Shown here: piece after piece, positions 53,679 to 61,925 of the stretch
Position numbering within the stretch: the first letter of the stretch is position 1
Layout of the letters: the number at the start of each line of letters is the position of its first letter
Position numbers and translations under genes: made by a program
The notes under the pieces: generated by a model
What the model was told of the DNA's origin: nothing
Seen by the model: only the letters and a program-made list of their open reading frames with translations
Databases searched by the model: none
NCBI RefSeq assembly: GCF_022482905.1
Contig: NZ_JAKVOI010000001.1
Coordinates: 3,225,958 to 3,289,957 of the forward strand
Reading direction: 5' to 3'
From: Clostridium sp.
Lineage (GTDB): Bacteria; Bacillota; Clostridia; Clostridiales; Clostridiaceae
DNA: 64,000 nucleotides

Positions 53679-54908
53679 ATGAAGTTTAATACCAAACTCA
53701 TACATGGAAATTTAAATATAGATGGAACGGGAGCCACCAACGTTCCTGTATATCTTTCAAATGCCTATGCCCACAGTAGTGCGGAAGAGCTTGAAAATAT
53801 ATTTAGTGGCAGAAATATGGGGTATGCTTATACCAGAATATCAAATCCTACTACTACTTCTTTTGAAAGAAGAATGGCCAGTGTAGAAGAAGGTGTCGTT
53901 GCTACCTCGGCAGCATCTGGCATGAGTGCTATCTATCTTGCCATAATGAATGTATTGCAGCCGGGAGATGAAATAATTGCTTCAACCGGTCTTTATGGCG
54001 GAACGTATACCTTGATAAGAAATCTCAAATCTTTTGGAATAAAGGTAAAGTTTCTTGATAATATGGATGAAATTTCTTTAAATAATGCAATAACTGAAAA
54101 TACAAAGCTGGTGTTTACGGAAACCATAGGCAATCCAAAACTTGATGTCCTTGATATAGAATCTGTTTCAAAAATTTGCAGGGACAACGATATTATTTTG
54201 ATTGCAGATTCTACAATGACTACACCATACCTTATAAAACCTCTGAAATATGGAGTTGATATAGTCATACATTCTACATCCAAATATATAAATGGTACAT
54301 CAAATTCCATAGGAGGAATTATAATAGATGGAGGGAGCAGCAAGTATTCTAATCCCAAATATGACAATTTCAAGTCATATGTAAAAAAATACGGCAAGAT
54401 GGCATTTACGGCCAAGCTTAAGGATACAATAGGTAGAGATATAGGGGCAGCTTTATCGCCAATGAGTTCATTTTTAAATCTCACGGGATTGGAGACTTTG
54501 TCTCTAAGAATGAGAGAGCACTGCAGGAATGCTTTGACTATTGCCCGATATCTAGCCGACAATAAAAAAATAGTTGAAGTAAACTATCCAGGACTTGAAA
54601 CTTCAAAATACAATAACTTAGTTAAAAAGTATTATAAAAATGAAGCTGGAGGAATTTTGACGTTCAGATTGGGAAGCAAGGAAAAAGCATTTAATTTCTT
54701 AAACAGCTTAAAACTTGTATTGAATCTTACGAATATAGGAGATACAAAGTCCATAATAATTCATCCATCTTCCACAATATGTTCAAATAATACCGAGAAA
54801 GAAAAAATACAAATGGGAGTATATGATGATTTGCTTAGATTATCTGTGGGAATAGAAGATGTTGATGACATAATAGAAGATATTGAGCAGGCACTTGATA
54901 TCCTATAA
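53679..54908 (+). CDS. metY: O-acetylhomoserine sulfhydrylase-type PLP enzyme MetY
   Basis: A 409-residue Cys/Met-metabolism PLP enzyme: AYTRISNPTTTSFERRMASVEEG, SGMSAIYLAIMNV, STGLYGGTYTL, ADSTMTTPYLIKPL, and PLP lysine K202 in HSTSKYINGTSNSIGG. In the operon it would take sulfur from HcyS thiocarboxylate to make homocysteine. Methionine gamma-lyase is a family alternative that the SAM riboswitch and partners argue against. A terminator follows. Confidence 0.88.
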   Translation: MKFNTKLIHGNLNIDGTGATNVPVYLSNAYAHSSAEELENIFSGRNMGYAYTRISNPTTTSFERRMASVEEGVVATSAASGMSAIYLAIMNVLQPGDEIIASTGLYGGTYTLIRNLKSFGIKVKFLDNMDEISLNNAITENTKLVFTETIGNPKLDVLDIESVSKICRDNDIILIADSTMTTPYLIKPLKYGVDIVIHSTSKYINGTSNSIGGIIIDGGSSKYSNPKYDNFKSYVKKYGKMAFTAKLKDTIGRDIGAALSPMSSFLNLTGLETLSLRMREHCRNALTIARYLADNKKIVEVNYPGLETSKYNNLVKKYYKNEAGGILTFRLGSKEKAFNFLNSLKLVLNLTNIGDTKSIIIHPSSTICSNNTEKEKIQMGVYDDLLRLSVGIEDVDDIIEDIEQALDIL

Positions 54909-54919
54909 TTTAATTTATA

Positions 54920-54954
54920 AAAATAGAGTACAAGTTAACTTGCACTCTATTTTT
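54920..54954. terminator. Bidirectional terminator
   Basis: AAAATAGAGT (54920-54929) and ACTCTATTTT (54944-54953) surround an inner CAAGTTAACTTG palindrome between convergent genes. Confidence 0.8.
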
Positions 54955-54960
54955 AGTTGA

Positions 54961-56001
54961 TTACTTATTTGGATAAAGTATTATTTTGTTGGCTTCCTTG
55001 GACATACTTAACTTAAAAGCTTCTTCCCATCTGTTTAAAGGAAACTTATGGGATATAAGATCTTCTACATTCAATTTTTTTTGTTGGAGTAATTTTATAG
55101 CTGTATTCCAGGATGTGGGCTTGGATGAGATAAAGCTTATTAAATCAAGTTCTTTAAGAAGCAGCTCATCCCATAAATTTATAGTAGCTTTGGAAGGGGC
55201 AGATACAAGGACTATTTGTCCTAGCTTTTTTACTATATCAAAAGCGGTATCTAATGCTGAGTTGGACCCTGAACATTCAAAAACTATATCGGCACCAAGT
55301 CCATCAGTTAGATTATATATGTGCTTCCCGATGTTATCCTGTCCGACTATAAGTATATCTTTTATTCCCATCTTCTTAGCAAGTTCGAGCCTTTTTTTGC
55401 TGTGTGCTGTTCCTATTAAAATGACTCTTGCACCTGCAATTTTGACAAGCTGTGCAGTTATAATTCCAATAGGTCCAGGACCTGAAACAACACAGGTATC
55501 ACCAGGCTTTATGCTTGATCTTTCAAATACACCATGCACACAACAACTTATTGGTTCCACCATTGCACCTTCTTCAAAAGAAACATTGTCAGGAAGCTTG
55601 TGTATTCTATTTGAGTCACATACTACATATTCTGCAAAAAAACCATTCACCTTTGATCCGAGACTTGTTCTATTTATGCATAAATTGTAATAGCCTTCTA
55701 TACAATATTCACATTTCCCGCAATGTGTAAATGTGGTCTCAGTTACAACATGATCACCTACTTTTAGATCTGATACACCTTCACCAATTTCTGATATGAT
55801 CCCACTTCCTTCATGCCCTATCACTACAGGTGTCTTGAGTTTTGTTTTTCCTTCATCGGTTTTATAGAATCTTATATCCGTACCACATATTCCTGCAGCC
55901 ATGACCTTTATTACTACTTGTTTATATCCTGCTTTTGGTATTGGCAATTCCCTCAATTCGGTATTTTGCGCTTCTGGAGATGTTTTAACTAGAGCCTTCA
56001 A
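54961..56001 (-). CDS. Zinc-dependent alcohol/polyol dehydrogenase (MDR family)
   Basis: A 346-residue medium-chain dehydrogenase. Catalytic zinc ligands appear in GICGTDIRFYK and GHEGSGIISEIG; four structural zinc cysteines in CGKCEYCIEGYYNLC; the cofactor loop is VVSGPGPIGIITAQLV. The class oxidises sorbitol, threonine or other polyols. Third on a minus-strand set with a second dehydrogenase and an aldolase. Confidence 0.9.
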   Translation of the reverse strand: MKALVKTSPEAQNTELRELPIPKAGYKQVVIKVMAAGICGTDIRFYKTDEGKTKLKTPVVIGHEGSGIISEIGEGVSDLKVGDHVVTETTFTHCGKCEYCIEGYYNLCINRTSLGSKVNGFFAEYVVCDSNRIHKLPDNVSFEEGAMVEPISCCVHGVFERSSIKPGDTCVVSGPGPIGIITAQLVKIAGARVILIGTAHSKKRLELAKKMGIKDILIVGQDNIGKHIYNLTDGLGADIVFECSGSNSALDTAFDIVKKLGQIVLVSAPSKATINLWDELLLKELDLISFISSKPTSWNTAIKLLQQKKLNVEDLISHKFPLNRWEEAFKLSMSKEANKIILYPNK

Positions 56002-56061
56002 TGGAAATCATCTTCTTTCTATATTGAAGTTTGGCTGGTATGAAGATATAAAGTTACAGAA

Positions 56062-57111
56062 CTACCTGTCGAGTTCAGGCAATATGGCATATTTAATGCC
56101 TTCCTGCCTTCCAATGCTCTCAAGTGCATCTATGGTTTTTGAAAGAGGATATTCTCCCGTTATAAACATGCTGCCGTCAATCTCCTTGGTTGCAAGAAGG
56201 TGCAGGGCCTGCTGTATATGATATGGTGTATGGTGATATACTGCCTTTATCTGTATTTCCTCGTAGTGGAATTTCTGGCAGTCAATTGTTATCTGTGATC
56301 CCTTTTTAGTTCCGCCGAAGGCCAGTACAAGTCCCCGGGGTCTTATCATGTTTATTGCATTTTCCCATGCTTGTGGGAAACCTGTAGCCTCAATTGCAAC
56401 GTCCACACCTTTTCCTTCCTGTGAGAGTTTTCTTACTTTTTCTATATGTTCCGGTGAGGATGCATTTACCGTGTATACAGCCCCAAATTTCTTCGCCTGT
56501 TCAAGCCTGTAATCTGACAGATCCACGGAAATTACCCTTGCACCTTTCAAAGTGGCAAGCTTTACAAACATGAGGCCTATTGGACCGGCACCTATTACTG
56601 CCACGGTTTCACCAACTTTTATCGGGGTTCTGTCTATACCATGGACGGCACATCCGAGCGGTTCTACAAGGGCGGCCTCCCTATAATCAAGCCCCTCGGG
56701 AATCTTGTAGTAGTTGTAATTGAGTATTCTCTCGGGAACCACAACGTATTCTGAAAAAGCTCCATTTAAATACTGAAGGTCTTCACATAGGCTGAACATT
56801 CCTCTTTTGCAGAAATAACAATGGTAGCAGGGAGCTGTATTGGCGCCTACAACTCTGTCGCCAAGCTTGAATCCGGTAACGTTTTTACCGGCCTCGACAA
56901 CATCACCTGCGAATTCATGTCCAAAGGTTGAAGGTGTTTTTGTAACTATAGTGGGATGTCCTCTTCTATAGGTCTTGAGATCGGTACCACAGGTCAGGGC
57001 AGCTTTGACTTTTACAAGTATCTCGCTGTCGCCGGGTGTAGGTATGTCCACCTCTTCAAATCTTACATCTCCTGGTGCATAGAACATCTGTGCTTTCATT
57101 TTTCCTTTCAT
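56062..57111 (-). CDS. Second zinc-dependent polyol dehydrogenase (MDR family)
   Basis: A 349-residue paralogue-class dehydrogenase with ALTCGTDLKTYRRG, FGHEFAGDVVEAG, CYHCYFCKRGMFSLC and AVIGAGPIGLMFVKLA. It lies between the aldolase and the first dehydrogenase on the same strand. G+C is visibly higher than its neighbours over 56100-57000 (CCC, GGC and CTC codons are common), suggesting a different origin or strong expression. Confidence 0.9.
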   Translation of the reverse strand: MKGKMKAQMFYAPGDVRFEEVDIPTPGDSEILVKVKAALTCGTDLKTYRRGHPTIVTKTPSTFGHEFAGDVVEAGKNVTGFKLGDRVVGANTAPCYHCYFCKRGMFSLCEDLQYLNGAFSEYVVVPERILNYNYYKIPEGLDYREAALVEPLGCAVHGIDRTPIKVGETVAVIGAGPIGLMFVKLATLKGARVISVDLSDYRLEQAKKFGAVYTVNASSPEHIEKVRKLSQEGKGVDVAIEATGFPQAWENAINMIRPRGLVLAFGGTKKGSQITIDCQKFHYEEIQIKAVYHHTPYHIQQALHLLATKEIDGSMFITGEYPLSKTIDALESIGRQEGIKYAILPELDR

Positions 57112-57143
57112 GCTTATTCCTCCTAGTTTTATATAAACTTATT

Positions 57144-57788
57144 TTATTGTCCATACTTTTCGATAATAGACTGTCTTGCTTCTTTGCAGACTTGTTCGGG
57201 CAGAGGAGAAAGAGTGCCTATTATTTTTGCACCAATGGCTATTTTAGCAGCCTCCTCAATAACTATCGCATTATTTAGTGCTATATCTATATTTGTTCCT
57301 ACTGATAAGGCTCCGTGTTTTTCCATGAGTATGGCATCATCATTTTTTAATGATTCAGCTGTAACTTCAGCAAGTTCTTTGCTGCCCATAGGTCTGTAAG
57401 GAGCACATCTTACAGGTCCCCCTACTAATCCAGCTAATTCTGCAAGCAGACATGGAATTTCCTGATTGCAGCAGGCCCAGGCTGTAGCCCATGGAGAATG
57501 TGTGTGTACGACTCCGCTGACATCAGATCTTCTTCTGTAAACTGCACAGTGCATTCCAGCTTCAATAGAAGGTTTCCTTTTCCCATCTATGATGTTGCAA
57601 TTTTCATCTACTACAACAATGTCTTCTGGGAGTAATTCTTCATATTTCATTCCGCTGGGGGTGACACAAATATAACCGGTTTTATTATCCCTAAGGCTAA
57701 AATTACCGAAAGTTAATGCTACAAGTTTTTGCCTTTGGACTTCTAATGCAATTTCTATGACCTTTTTTCTTTGAATGTCTAGTAACAT
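57144..57788 (-). CDS. Class II aldolase/adducin family protein (fuculose-phosphate aldolase-like)
   Basis: A 214-residue zinc aldolase or epimerase relative: GNFSLRD, VTPSGMKYEELLPEDIVVVD, HTHSPWATAWAC (zinc histidines) and MEKHGALSVGTNIDIALNNA. It cleaves or epimerises sugar phosphates such as fuculose-1-P or ribulose-5-P. First gene of the minus-strand set, divergent from the SAF-domain oxidoreductase. Confidence 0.88.
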   Translation of the reverse strand: MLLDIQRKKVIEIALEVQRQKLVALTFGNFSLRDNKTGYICVTPSGMKYEELLPEDIVVVDENCNIIDGKRKPSIEAGMHCAVYRRRSDVSGVVHTHSPWATAWACCNQEIPCLLAELAGLVGGPVRCAPYRPMGSKELAEVTAESLKNDDAILMEKHGALSVGTNIDIALNNAIVIEEAAKIAIGAKIIGTLSPLPEQVCKEARQSIIEKYGQ

Positions 57789-57823
57789 TGAAATCTCTCC
57801 TCAAATTTTATTTTGTTGTAACA

Positions 57824-58060
57824 TGTAAAAGTTAAGGTATTTAATATTACTTTTACATATGTTCATTACAATGATTTATGTAAAATTAATTTTGACATTA
57901 TAGTATCATTGAGATGATAGTTTGTCAATAAATAAATTTTGTCTTTGGCAGCAGCTAAAAAATAGTACTCTATAGACTATTGACTTATAAAATAAAAATG
58001 CATATAATCGTTTTGAACATAAATAAACATATAGAACACATGTAAAAGTAGTAAAAGTAA
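57824..58060. promoter_or_regulatory. Repeated TGTAAAAGT operator half-sites in the divergent promoter region
   Basis: TGTAAAAGT (57824-57832) and its complement ACTTTTACA (57849-57857) form a 9-bp-arm inverted repeat by the aldolase promoter. TGTAAAAGT recurs at 58043-58051 with GTAAAAGT at 58053-58060 near the other gene. These are candidate sites for the SorC regulator. No gene is visible in 57789-58134. Confidence 0.5.
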
Positions 58061-58134
58061 ATTTTTATTTGGCGCCGCATTAAATATTTACGCGTACTTT
58101 TTTGACTTAATTTTAAATTATGGAGGTTGAAAAT

Positions 58135-59424
58135 ATGCTGGGATTAAATTATAAGCTGGAAGACTTAGAAAAAAGAGGACAAGCTATATATACTGCCATT
58201 ATAGGAGCAGGACAGATGGGAAGAGGTATGACAAGCCAGATGATACTCATGAAAGGAATGACTCCTTCAATTGTAGTTGACATAAATCTTGATAATGCAA
58301 AAAAAGCGTTCCTGAATGCAGGGATACCTGAAAAGGATATTTTGATTGCGACAAATCAAGAAGAGGCAGATGAATGGATGAAAAAAAAGAAATATGTTGC
58401 TGCATCAGATAGTCATTTTGCAACACAATCCAAGGTTATTCAAGCTGTCATAGAAGCAACAGGTATAACTGAAGTTGGTGCTGAAATAGCACTGGATACC
58501 ATATTGAATAAGAAACATATTGTGATGCTCAATGCCGAAACGGATGCAGTAGTGGGGCCTATACTGAAAAAATTTGCAGATAATGCAGGAGTAGTATTTA
58601 CGGGAGCAGCAGGAGATGAGCCGGGAGCAGTCAAGGAGCTCTATGATTTTGCCATAGCTGCTGGATTTGAAGTCAGAGTTGTAGGAAAAGGCAAAAATAA
58701 CAAGGTTGATCTTGACTGCAATCCTGATACTGTAAAAGAGGAAGCAGTGAGAAGAGGTGTTAGTCCGCATATGCTTGCAGCGTTTAAGGAAGGAAGCAAG
58801 ACTATGGTTGAAATGGCACTGATGTCAAATTCAACAGGCTGTGTTCCTGATATAAGGGGAGCACATGGAATAAGTGGACAAGTAAATGATTTACCTAAGA
58901 TACTGAGCCTGAAAGAAGAAGGTGGAGTACTAAATAAATATGGTGTTGTTGAGTATGTCGATGGAATAGCACCTGGAGTGTTCTTGATTGTGACAAGTAA
59001 ATTACCTGAAGTAAGAAATGAAATGGAGTATTTGAGTATGGGAAAAGGACCAAATTATATACTTTATAGACCATATCATTTATGCAGCCTGGAAACTCCT
59101 TTATCAGCAGCAAAAGCAGTATTGGATCATCAGGCTACCATAGCTCCATTGGCTGGTCTTGTATCGGAAGTAGTAACTGTTGCAAAGAAAGATCTGAAAG
59201 CAGGGGAAAAATTAGATGGAATTGGTGGCTATACCGTTTATGGGACAATTGAAAAAGCCGATATAGCCAGTAAGCTGGGGGCCATACCCGTAGGATTGAT
59301 AAATACTGATACTGTATTGACCAAAGATGTTAAAAAGGGTGATATTATTACTTATGACATGGTTGAATTCAAGAGAGAAACAACACTTATGCAGTTAAGA
59401 AAGATGCAGGATAAGATCTTTTAG
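58135..59424 (+). CDS. SAF-domain oxidoreductase (homoserine dehydrogenase-like, COG4091)
   Basis: A 429-residue NAD(P)-dependent enzyme. The start is ATG 58135, 8 nt after GGAGG. The Rossmann opening is AIIGAGQMGRGMTSQM; MLNAETDAVVGPILKKFAD and GAAGDEPGAVKELYDFA are family marks; the C-terminal 90 residues hold a SAF-like region (DLKAGEKLDGIGGYTVYG). COG4091 proteins occur in sugar-acid and polyol catabolic loci. The exact reaction is unknown. A strong terminator follows. Confidence 0.8.
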   Translation: MLGLNYKLEDLEKRGQAIYTAIIGAGQMGRGMTSQMILMKGMTPSIVVDINLDNAKKAFLNAGIPEKDILIATNQEEADEWMKKKKYVAASDSHFATQSKVIQAVIEATGITEVGAEIALDTILNKKHIVMLNAETDAVVGPILKKFADNAGVVFTGAAGDEPGAVKELYDFAIAAGFEVRVVGKGKNNKVDLDCNPDTVKEEAVRRGVSPHMLAAFKEGSKTMVEMALMSNSTGCVPDIRGAHGISGQVNDLPKILSLKEEGGVLNKYGVVEYVDGIAPGVFLIVTSKLPEVRNEMEYLSMGKGPNYILYRPYHLCSLETPLSAAKAVLDHQATIAPLAGLVSEVVTVAKKDLKAGEKLDGIGGYTVYGTIEKADIASKLGAIPVGLINTDTVLTKDVKKGDIITYDMVEFKRETTLMQLRKMQDKIF

Positions 59425-59444
59425 TAGAATTTAAGATAAATTAT

Positions 59445-59497
59445 ACAAATAATTTGGTTTTGATTGTGATGTTTTTAAAACCAAATTATTTGTATTT
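59445..59497 (+). terminator. Terminator after the SAF-domain gene
   Basis: A perfect 17-bp stem (59445-59461 with 59477-59493; ACAAATAATTTGGTTTT and complement) is followed by ATTTTA. Confidence 0.85.
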
Positions 59498-59529
59498 TAT
59501 AATTAATAAGTTTTAAAGTAATTAAATTG

Positions 59530-59558
59530 TTGTGGCCTGGTTTCTTTGATGGTATAAT
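59530..59558 (+). promoter_or_regulatory. Promoter of the SorC gene
   Basis: TTGTGG (59530-59535) and TATAAT (59553-59558) with a 17-bp spacer. The upstream ATG at 59564 would sit at the transcription start, which supports the internal ATG 59624 as the true start. Confidence 0.6.
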
Positions 59559-59623
59559 TCAATATGTTATCAAATGTTCAACTTGTGAAAAATGATAATA
59601 TTGAGAGGAGATTGAGTGCTATT

Positions 59624-60580
59624 ATGAGAAAAATTGTAGGTACAACAAGTTTAATAATTAAATGCTGTAAATTATATTATGAGGATTCACTGACTCAGGA
59701 TGAAATAAGTAAAAATCTAGGAATTTCAAGACCTACAGTATCCAGATTGCTTGATGAAGGTAGAAAGCAGGGAATAGTAAAAATTGAAATATTAAATCCT
59801 TTAAAAAATAATTATGAAGATTTAGAGAGAGATATAGAAAAAAAGTATAATATCAGGGAAACTATTATAGTTGATGATAATGATGATGAGAATATACAAA
59901 AAAAAGTTGCTGCCAAAGCTGCTGCACAATACTTGCAGCGTATTGTAAAAAAAGATAATAAAATAGGTGTCTCAATGGGAACAACAATAAAAAACATTTC
60001 AAAATACATTACTCAAAATCAAAGATTGCAGTTACAATTTATACCTCTTGTAGGAGGAATCGGACAGATTCAAATTGATATCCACCCTAATCAGATAGTT
60101 ATGGACCTGGCTAGGGCATATAATGGTGAATTTAAATTGCTGCATGTCCCTGCAGTGGTATCAAATGCTGATATAAGGGATAATTTCATAAAAGAGAAGA
60201 GTATAAATGAAATATTGATGATAGGAAAAAGTGTGGATATTGCAGTTGTTGGAATTGGTTCTCCAGTAATAAAAAGGTCTACTATGATGAAAAGCGGATA
60301 TTTTGATATAGAAGATATAAGAAAATTTAAAAAAGAAGGGGCAGTAGGAGATATATGCCTGCAATTTTATAATATAAATGGTGAATTTAAAAACTTTCAA
60401 TTTAATAAACGAGTTGTAGGAATTACATTGGAGGATATTAGAAATATTAAAACTGTCATAGGAGTTGCATGCGGAAATGATAAAGTTCAAGCTATTAAGG
60501 GAGCGCTAAAGGGCAATTTTTTAGATGTACTGATTACTGACTACAGTACTGCAAAGATTATTTATGAAAATACAATATGA
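59624..60580 (+). CDS. SorC/DeoR-type sugar-binding transcriptional regulator
   Basis: A 318-residue regulator (338 if ATG 59564 is used). The N-terminus has a SorC helix-turn-helix (CCKLYYEDSLTQDEISKNLGISRPTVSRLLDEGRKQGIV). The rest is a sugar-phosphate isomerase-like effector domain (GVSMGTTIKNISKYI, VGGIGQ, AVVGIGSP, GVACGNDKVQAIKGAL). The effector is usually a phosphorylated sugar. It probably governs the surrounding polyol genes. Confidence 0.9.
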   Translation: MRKIVGTTSLIIKCCKLYYEDSLTQDEISKNLGISRPTVSRLLDEGRKQGIVKIEILNPLKNNYEDLERDIEKKYNIRETIIVDDNDDENIQKKVAAKAAAQYLQRIVKKDNKIGVSMGTTIKNISKYITQNQRLQLQFIPLVGGIGQIQIDIHPNQIVMDLARAYNGEFKLLHVPAVVSNADIRDNFIKEKSINEILMIGKSVDIAVVGIGSPVIKRSTMMKSGYFDIEDIRKFKKEGAVGDICLQFYNINGEFKNFQFNKRVVGITLEDIRNIKTVIGVACGNDKVQAIKGALKGNFLDVLITDYSTAKIIYENTI

Positions 60581-60817
60581 AAATATACTATTAAAGTTTT
60601 ATTTATTAGTATTATAAATTATTCTATTATAAAAAAGAAGACGAAATACAATAAAAAGAAAATAAAAGAAAATAAAAGAAAAAACAATTTGAAGTGGAAT
60701 TAATCATTTAATAATTTAATATACTAGGTTTGTATATTAAATAAAAAGAATGTATTATTAAATAAAAGTCATAAGAATTTAAATATAAGTAGATTTTCTA
60801 TAAAGGGGGGATAAATT
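60581..60817 (+). promoter_or_regulatory. Leader of gutM with repeated element
   Basis: A 10-bp unit AATAAAAGAA is repeated in tandem (60651-60680, first copy imperfect). The 17-mer GTATTATTAAATAAAAG (60752-60768) recurs exactly at 61778-61794 before the glycerol-1-phosphate dehydrogenase gene, with a variant at 60732-60748. It may be a shared control site. Confidence 0.35.
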
Positions 60818-61213
60818 ATGTTTAAGTTTATTTGTATAATTATAGGCTTGATGTTAATACAGACTTTTATGGCACACTTCCAAGCCAAAAGTTATAGGGA
60901 CGTTGTTAGAAAACTTCGAGGGAAGGGAATAATAGGAATAGGAGTCAAGAAAGGTAGAATAAAGGCTGGAACTATAGTAATACTTGTGAGTGACAACAAA
61001 GGTAGGATTATTGAAGGCGAGCAAATGAGAGGTTATACTATTTTTGCAAGGTTTAAAGTAATTGATGGAATTGAAGGACAAGATATTTTAGAGTTAAAGA
61101 ATAAAGTGATTTTACAAAAAAGAAATAAAGCTTTTTTAGATGCAATTGAACGAATAGAAGATGTATTATCGAAAAAAAGCAGCAATATTAATGAAATTGA
61201 AAATATAAAATAA
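60818..61213 (+). CDS. gutM: Glucitol operon activator GutM
   Basis: A 131-residue protein with one N-terminal hydrophobic helix (FICIIIGLMLIQTFMAHFQA) and the GutM pattern SYRDVVRKLRGKGIIGIGVKKGRIKAG and GRIIEGEQMRGYTIFARFK. GutM proteins activate PTS polyol operons together with other regulators. The ATG follows AAAGGGGGG. Placed between SorC and the PTS IIA gene. Confidence 0.88.
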   Translation: MFKFICIIIGLMLIQTFMAHFQAKSYRDVVRKLRGKGIIGIGVKKGRIKAGTIVILVSDNKGRIIEGEQMRGYTIFARFKVIDGIEGQDILELKNKVILQKRNKAFLDAIERIEDVLSKKSSNINEIENIK

Positions 61214-61281
61214 GTTTTTATATTTATGAAAAGGTTTTAATAATTATGGATTAAGTTTAAATATTTTAGGAGGAATGTTTT

Positions 61282-61638
61282 GTGAAATATAAAGCTAAAG
61301 TTACTGGTATAGGGGATTCTGCGTTTGAATTATTTGAAGCATGTAATAGTCTTGTTATTTTTAATGATAATGCTCCAGCTGAATTGGCCGAAATTTCTAT
61401 ATTGCATACTATTGAAAACTTTAAAGAAAATATAGCTGTTGGGGATAAACTTATATTAGGAAATCAAACTTATATAATAACTTCAATAGGTGATGAAGCC
61501 ATACATACCTTGAAGGAAATGGGACATTGTACACTTAAGTTTTCAGAAGATGAAGAAGTTGACTTACCAGGTCAAATTGCATTGAAGGGTTCATCTTCTC
61601 CTGATGTAAACGTTGGTGATATTATTGCATTTGTATAG
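61282..61638 (+). CDS. PTS glucitol/sorbitol-type IIA component
   Basis: A 118-residue phosphocarrier: KVTGIGDSAFELFEA, the probable phosphohistidine in ISILHTIENF, VGDKLILGNQTYIITSIGDEA. The GTG start follows AGGAGGAATGTTTT. No IIB or IIC component is in the window; they may lie downstream of the right edge. Its target sugar is probably a polyol. Confidence 0.88.
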   Translation: MKYKAKVTGIGDSAFELFEACNSLVIFNDNAPAELAEISILHTIENFKENIAVGDKLILGNQTYIITSIGDEAIHTLKEMGHCTLKFSEDEEVDLPGQIALKGSSSPDVNVGDIIAFV

Positions 61639-61925
61639 TAGTTAGTACACTCCTTAGCAATACGAAAAAAAACGATAAATAGTAAAAATAAAAGAAATTG
61701 AGAGCATATTTAAGAAAAGGTATACAATATTTAAGAAAAGAAATAAACAATCAATTTGAATAAAATATGATATGTTAGTATTATTAAATAAAAGGTAAGT
61801 AGACAAAACTCATATAGAAAGGAGTAAAAAAGTAAGCAAACAATAAAATAGTATAAAATTTAGCTTAACAAAATCAGAATCTATGCAAATGGACATGTTG
61901 TGAATATCAAAAAGGGGTGTTAGAT
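61639..61925 (+). other. AT-rich gap before the glycerol-1-phosphate dehydrogenase gene
   Basis: No gene is visible. It contains the second exact copy of the GTATTATTAAATAAAAG element (61778-61794) and an AAAGGAG (61819-61825) that leads into no open frame. Confidence 0.35.

Noticed and set aside
60651-60690. Tandem A-rich repeats as a CRISPR or minisatellite
   Set aside because: The unit is 10 bp of low-complexity A/T without spacers; no CRISPR array is present anywhere in the window.
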